Below are positions 6,613-8,087 of a stretch of 8,087 bases of DNA, piece after piece. The DNA is taken from the NCBI GenBank assembly GCA_033809435.1, contig JAPXLS010000100.1, positions 1 through 8,087 on the forward strand, in the 5' to 3' direction. Source of the stretch: JAAZIN01 sp033809435. Its GTDB lineage: Bacteria > Bacillota > Dethiobacteria > DTU022. A program made the translations under genes and the position numbers. The notes beneath the pieces were generated by a model. That model had not been told where the DNA came from and did not search any database. It saw only the letters and a list, made by a program, of their open reading frames with translations. Within the stretch, counting starts at the first letter, position 1. Each line of letters opens with the position of its first letter.

Positions 6613-6642
6613 ATTATAGCTTAATCCGCCAAAACTGCGCAA
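6613..6642 (-). promoter_or_regulatory. Sigma-A-type promoter for ylbF-HAD operon
   Basis: On the minus strand a perfect -10 box TATAAT (6618-6613) is preceded, 18 bases upstream, by TTGCGC (6642-6637), a fair -35 box. Transcription would begin near 6606 and leave a leader of about 88 bases before the ylbF start at 6518. The -35 box abuts a small hairpin GGCG-GCC-CGCC at 6643-6653. No promoter has been tested; the call rests on box match and spacing. Confidence 0.6.
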
Positions 6643-6714
6643 GGCGGCCCGCCGCAAGTTTATTTTTCCTCTAAAAAGGTAAAACAGCGCCCGTATTGAA
6701 TCTATATATGGACT

Positions 6715-6736
6715 CCGTTAACGGGCAGTTGACGGG
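6715..6736. promoter_or_regulatory. Operator-like palindrome and 11-base phased repeat
   Basis: CCGTTAACGG at 6715-6724 is a perfect 10-base palindrome. Its right part also begins a direct repeat: GTTAACGGG (6717-6725) and GTTGACGGG (6728-6736), 8 of 9 bases alike, with starts 11 bases apart, about one helical turn. The site lies about 50 bases upstream of the HIT promoter and 75 upstream of the ylbF promoter. Such phasing is common for regulator sites, but no regulator can be named. Confidence 0.35.
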
Positions 6737-6764
6737 AGGCGGTGGCCCTGGAGCCTGTTTTTGC

Positions 6765-6793
6765 TTCTCAAGGGGATCGCGCTGTGCTATAAT
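6765..6793 (+). promoter_or_regulatory. Extended -10 promoter for the HIT gene
   Basis: TGCTATAAT at 6785-6793 is a perfect extended -10 element (TGN plus TATAAT). The -35 position at 17-base spacing (6765-6770, TTCTCA) is a weak match, which is usual when an extended -10 is present. Transcription would start near 6800, giving a leader of about 29 bases before the ATG at 6829. This promoter probably also serves rpsU. Confidence 0.65.
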
Positions 6794-6828
6794 AGCAAGG
6801 GATTTTCGTAAAGGTTGTGAAAACAAGG

Positions 6829-7191
6829 ATGGTTGCAGATTGTATATTCTGTCGCATTGTCAGCAAGGAAGCCGAGGCGGAGATCGTCTATGAAGATGAA
6901 GAGATTGTCGCCTTCAAGGATCTTTTTCCGGCTGCGCCGGTGCACCTGCTTATTGTCCCGCGCCGGCATATTCCCGCCCTGACCGATCTGGAGGCCGGCG
7001 ACAGTGTGCTCGCGGGAAGGCTTATTGCCGTGGCCAACGAAATGGCCCGCGCTTTCAACATCGATCAATCGGGCTACCGGATAGTGATCAATTGCGGCAA
7101 GGAAGGCGGCCAGCTGGTCCACCATCTGCACCTGCATCTCCTGGGGGGACGAGCGTTATCGAATGCCATCGCTGAGGGGCGGGGTGTGTGA
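6829..7191 (+). CDS. HIT family protein (HinT-like nucleotide phosphoramidase/hydrolase)
   Basis: A 120-residue cytoplasmic histidine-triad protein of the Hint branch. Family members hydrolyse purine nucleoside phosphoramidates such as AMP-lysine. The sequence shows the N-terminal CIFCRI (C5, C8), the RRHIPAL segment, and the C-terminal triad HLHLHLL at 99-105, in which the middle His (H101) would be the nucleophile, followed by LGGR. The start at ATG 6829 gives the standard MxADCIFC N-terminus and has AAGGTTGTGA (6811-6820) eight bases upstream; the in-frame GTG at 6817 lies within that site and is less likely. It has its own promoter and is followed after 55 bases by rpsU, the usual clostridial order. 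The physiological substrate is unknown. I leave the symbol empty, although hinT or hit is often used. Confidence 0.93.
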   Translation: MVADCIFCRIVSKEAEAEIVYEDEEIVAFKDLFPAAPVHLLIVPRRHIPALTDLEAGDSVLAGRLIAVANEMARAFNIDQSGYRIVINCGKEGGQLVHHLHLHLLGGRALSNAIAEGRGV

Positions 7192-7246
7192 GTATTGGCA
7201 CCACGGCTTTTTCGGCGACGGTTCGTGCGGAGAGGGGGGATAGCTC

Positions 7247-7423
7247 ATGGCTGAGATCAAAGTTGGAAAGAATGAATCCCTTGACAGAGCCCTTAGAAGG
7301 TTTAAAAAGCAATGCGCCCGCACGGGAATCCTTTCGGAAGCACGCCGCAGGGCCCATTATGAAAAACCCAGTGTGCGCCGCAAAAAGAAATCGGAGGCGG
7401 CGCGTAAACGGCGTTACCGCTGA
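7247..7423 (+). CDS. rpsU: 30S ribosomal protein S21
   Basis: A 58-residue, strongly basic protein with the S21 sequence: MAEIKVGKNESLDRALRRFK, then KKQC, a helix with ARRRAHYEKPSVRRKKK, and an Arg/Lys-rich C-terminus ending RKRRYR. S21 binds the 30S subunit near the 3' end of 16S rRNA and helps initiation of translation. Its length and ending fit Firmicutes forms. The ribosome site AGAGGGGGGA (7231-7240) lies six bases before ATG 7247. It lies 55 bases after the HIT gene and is probably cotranscribed from the HIT promoter. yqeY (a GatB/YqeY-domain gene), which often follows rpsU in this class, is not here. Confidence 0.97.
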   Translation: MAEIKVGKNESLDRALRRFKKQCARTGILSEARRRAHYEKPSVRRKKKSEAARKRRYR

Positions 7424-7430
7424 TTGTCCT

Positions 7431-7460
7431 GCAGCTTCCGGTGTCATACCCGGCTGCTGC
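7431..7460 (+). terminator. Imperfect hairpin just after rpsU
   Basis: GCAGC (7431-7435) and GCTGC (7456-7460) pair; after a two-by-two internal loop (TT against CT) CCGG (7438-7441) pairs with CCGG (7450-7453) around an eight-base loop. It begins eight bases after the rpsU stop. Only a short T run (7470-7473 region) follows, so it is a weak terminator candidate or an mRNA 3'-end stabiliser. Confidence 0.3.
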
Positions 7461-7512
7461 GCCCGATCCCTTTGATGCGGCCCCGCGCTGGGGATGAACT
7501 TGAATCACTTGT

Positions 7513-7539
7513 AGGACCCGGCTGGAACAGCCGGGTCCT
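7513..7539 (+). terminator. Strong 12-bp hairpin before nfeD, without T tract
   Basis: AGGACCCGGCTG (7513-7524) and CAGCCGGGTCCT (7528-7539) form a perfect 12-bp stem with a GAA triloop. No T tract follows; instead the nfeD ribosome site begins seven bases later. It could be a U-less terminator, an RNA-processing or stability element, or a structure affecting nfeD translation. The stem is seen directly; the role is inference. A smaller CCCC/GGGG hairpin lies upstream at 7481-7493. Confidence 0.5.
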
Positions 7540-7563
7540 CTGGCCAGGAGGGGTGGACCGGTC

Positions 7564-8087
7564 TTGGAAAATAAGAGAAAGAGCTTTTACCAGGGGTTCT
7601 TCCTGGCTGCCGCCCTTCTGTTACTGTTCAGGGGCGCAGCTTTTGCTTTACCGCAGAGCCCGGCGCCAGTTGCGCTCATACCGCTGCAGGGCGTTATCGA
7701 TGCGGGTATGGAGAACTATATCGATCATGCCCTGGGGGATTCTGAAAAGAAAGGCGCTGCGGCGGTTATTCTGGAGCTGGATACACCGGGGGGCTATCTG
7801 GAATCAGCCTGCAATATCGCGAGGCTTCTCGACGATTTTCCCGGGCCGGTTTATGCTTTTGTCCGGCCGCAGGCGCTCTCTGCCGGTGCCTACCTGGCTC
7901 TGGCCGCAGACGAGATCTATATGACACCGGGGAGCACGCTGGGGGCGGCTGAACCGCGTTTTTTTGGAGGGGCGGAGGTTGACGAGAAGACCCTTTCCGC
8001 CTGGGAGGCCAGGATGCGTACGGCCGCGGAGAGGCGGGGCCGCGATTCCCGGTTGGCTGCGGCCATGGTTCGCAAGGAGATGGCCAT
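7564..8087 (+). CDS. NfeD-family membrane-bound serine protease (ClpP/SppA-like), 5' part, cut by the right edge
   Basis: The first 174 residues of a long-form NfeD protein, a membrane protein whose N-terminal ClpP-like protease domain acts outside the cytoplasm. The start is TTG 7564, ten bases after a strong ribosome site AGGAGGGG (7546-7553). A signal peptide is clear: basic NKRK, a hydrophobic stretch FFLAAALLLLF and a likely cut after AFA (residue 28). The protease core shows LELDTPGG (71-77) and ALSAGAYLALAADEIYM with the likely nucleophile Ser106. EKTLSAW supplies Lys142, which aligns with the Ser-Lys dyad described for the archaeal PH1510 protease; ERRGRD follows as in that family. 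The C-terminal membrane helices and OB domain would lie beyond the edge. Long NfeD proteins usually precede a flotillin-like gene (floA) and work with it in membrane organisation. The alternative of SppA is less likely given the position after rpsU. Confidence 0.9.
   Translation, partial: MENKRKSFYQGFFLAAALLLLFRGAAFALPQSPAPVALIPLQGVIDAGMENYIDHALGDSEKKGAAAVILELDTPGGYLESACNIARLLDDFPGPVYAFVRPQALSAGAYLALAADEIYMTPGSTLGAAEPRFFGGAEVDEKTLSAWEARMRTAAERRGRDSRLAAAMVRKEMA

Noticed and set aside
6643..6668. Hairpin GGCG-GCC-CGCC followed by a T-rich stretch (plus strand) as a terminator
   Set aside because: It lies in a divergent region with no plus-strand gene reading into it, the stem is only four base pairs, and the T run starts eight bases later.
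7424..7924. Open frame of 166 codons on the plus strand after rpsU
   Set aside because: It runs through the hairpin spacer and is out of frame with the nfeD gene, which has a signal peptide and the catalytic motifs.
1..8087. Mobile elements, CRISPR arrays, tRNA genes, defence or toxin-antitoxin loci
   Set aside because: I looked for terminal repeats, transposase motifs, regularly spaced repeats and tRNA-like cloverleaf sequences and saw none.

Overview
The window is a piece of core chromosome from a bacterium that looks like a moderately GC-rich Firmicute of the class Clostridia or a close relative. The evidence is the gene order dnaK, dnaJ, rsmE, mtaB, HIT protein, rpsU, nfeD, together with a YlbF-family gene and Shine-Dalgarno sites of the AGGAGG/GGGGTGA type ahead of most genes. 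Genus and species cannot be read from the sequence. I see no insertion sequence, phage, tRNA or rRNA gene, CRISPR array or defence locus.

Left part (about 1-4769, plus strand): the 3' two thirds of dnaK, then dnaJ, rsmE and mtaB. This is the downstream half of the heat-shock operon; hrcA and grpE would lie off the left edge. DnaK and DnaJ form the chaperone pair. RsmE (16S rRNA m3U1498) and MtaB (ms2t6A37 of tRNA) are translation-related modification enzymes that travel with it. rsmE and mtaB overlap by four bases. prmA, which often sits between dnaJ and rsmE in this class, is absent.

Middle part (about 4770-6518): a small membrane-anchored protein of unknown function on the plus strand converges, with only two bases between stop codons, on a two-gene minus-strand operon. 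That operon is a YlbF-family gene followed by an overlapping HAD phosphatase gene. The unknown gene has nested inverted repeats that would pair its Shine-Dalgarno and its start codon.

Right part (about 6519-8087): a 310-base divergent control region holds a good sigma-A promoter for ylbF on the minus strand and one for the HIT gene on the plus strand, plus several operator-like repeats. The HIT hydrolase gene, rpsU (58 codons) and the 5' part of an nfeD-type membrane serine protease follow on the plus strand. The spacer between rpsU and nfeD holds several hairpins, including a perfect 12-bp stem with no T tract after it.

Most of the window is conserved housekeeping sequence. I did not find a convincing new multi-gene system. 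The items most worth a second look are the leader structure of the unknown membrane protein, that protein itself, the repeats in the divergent control region, and the U-less hairpin ahead of nfeD.
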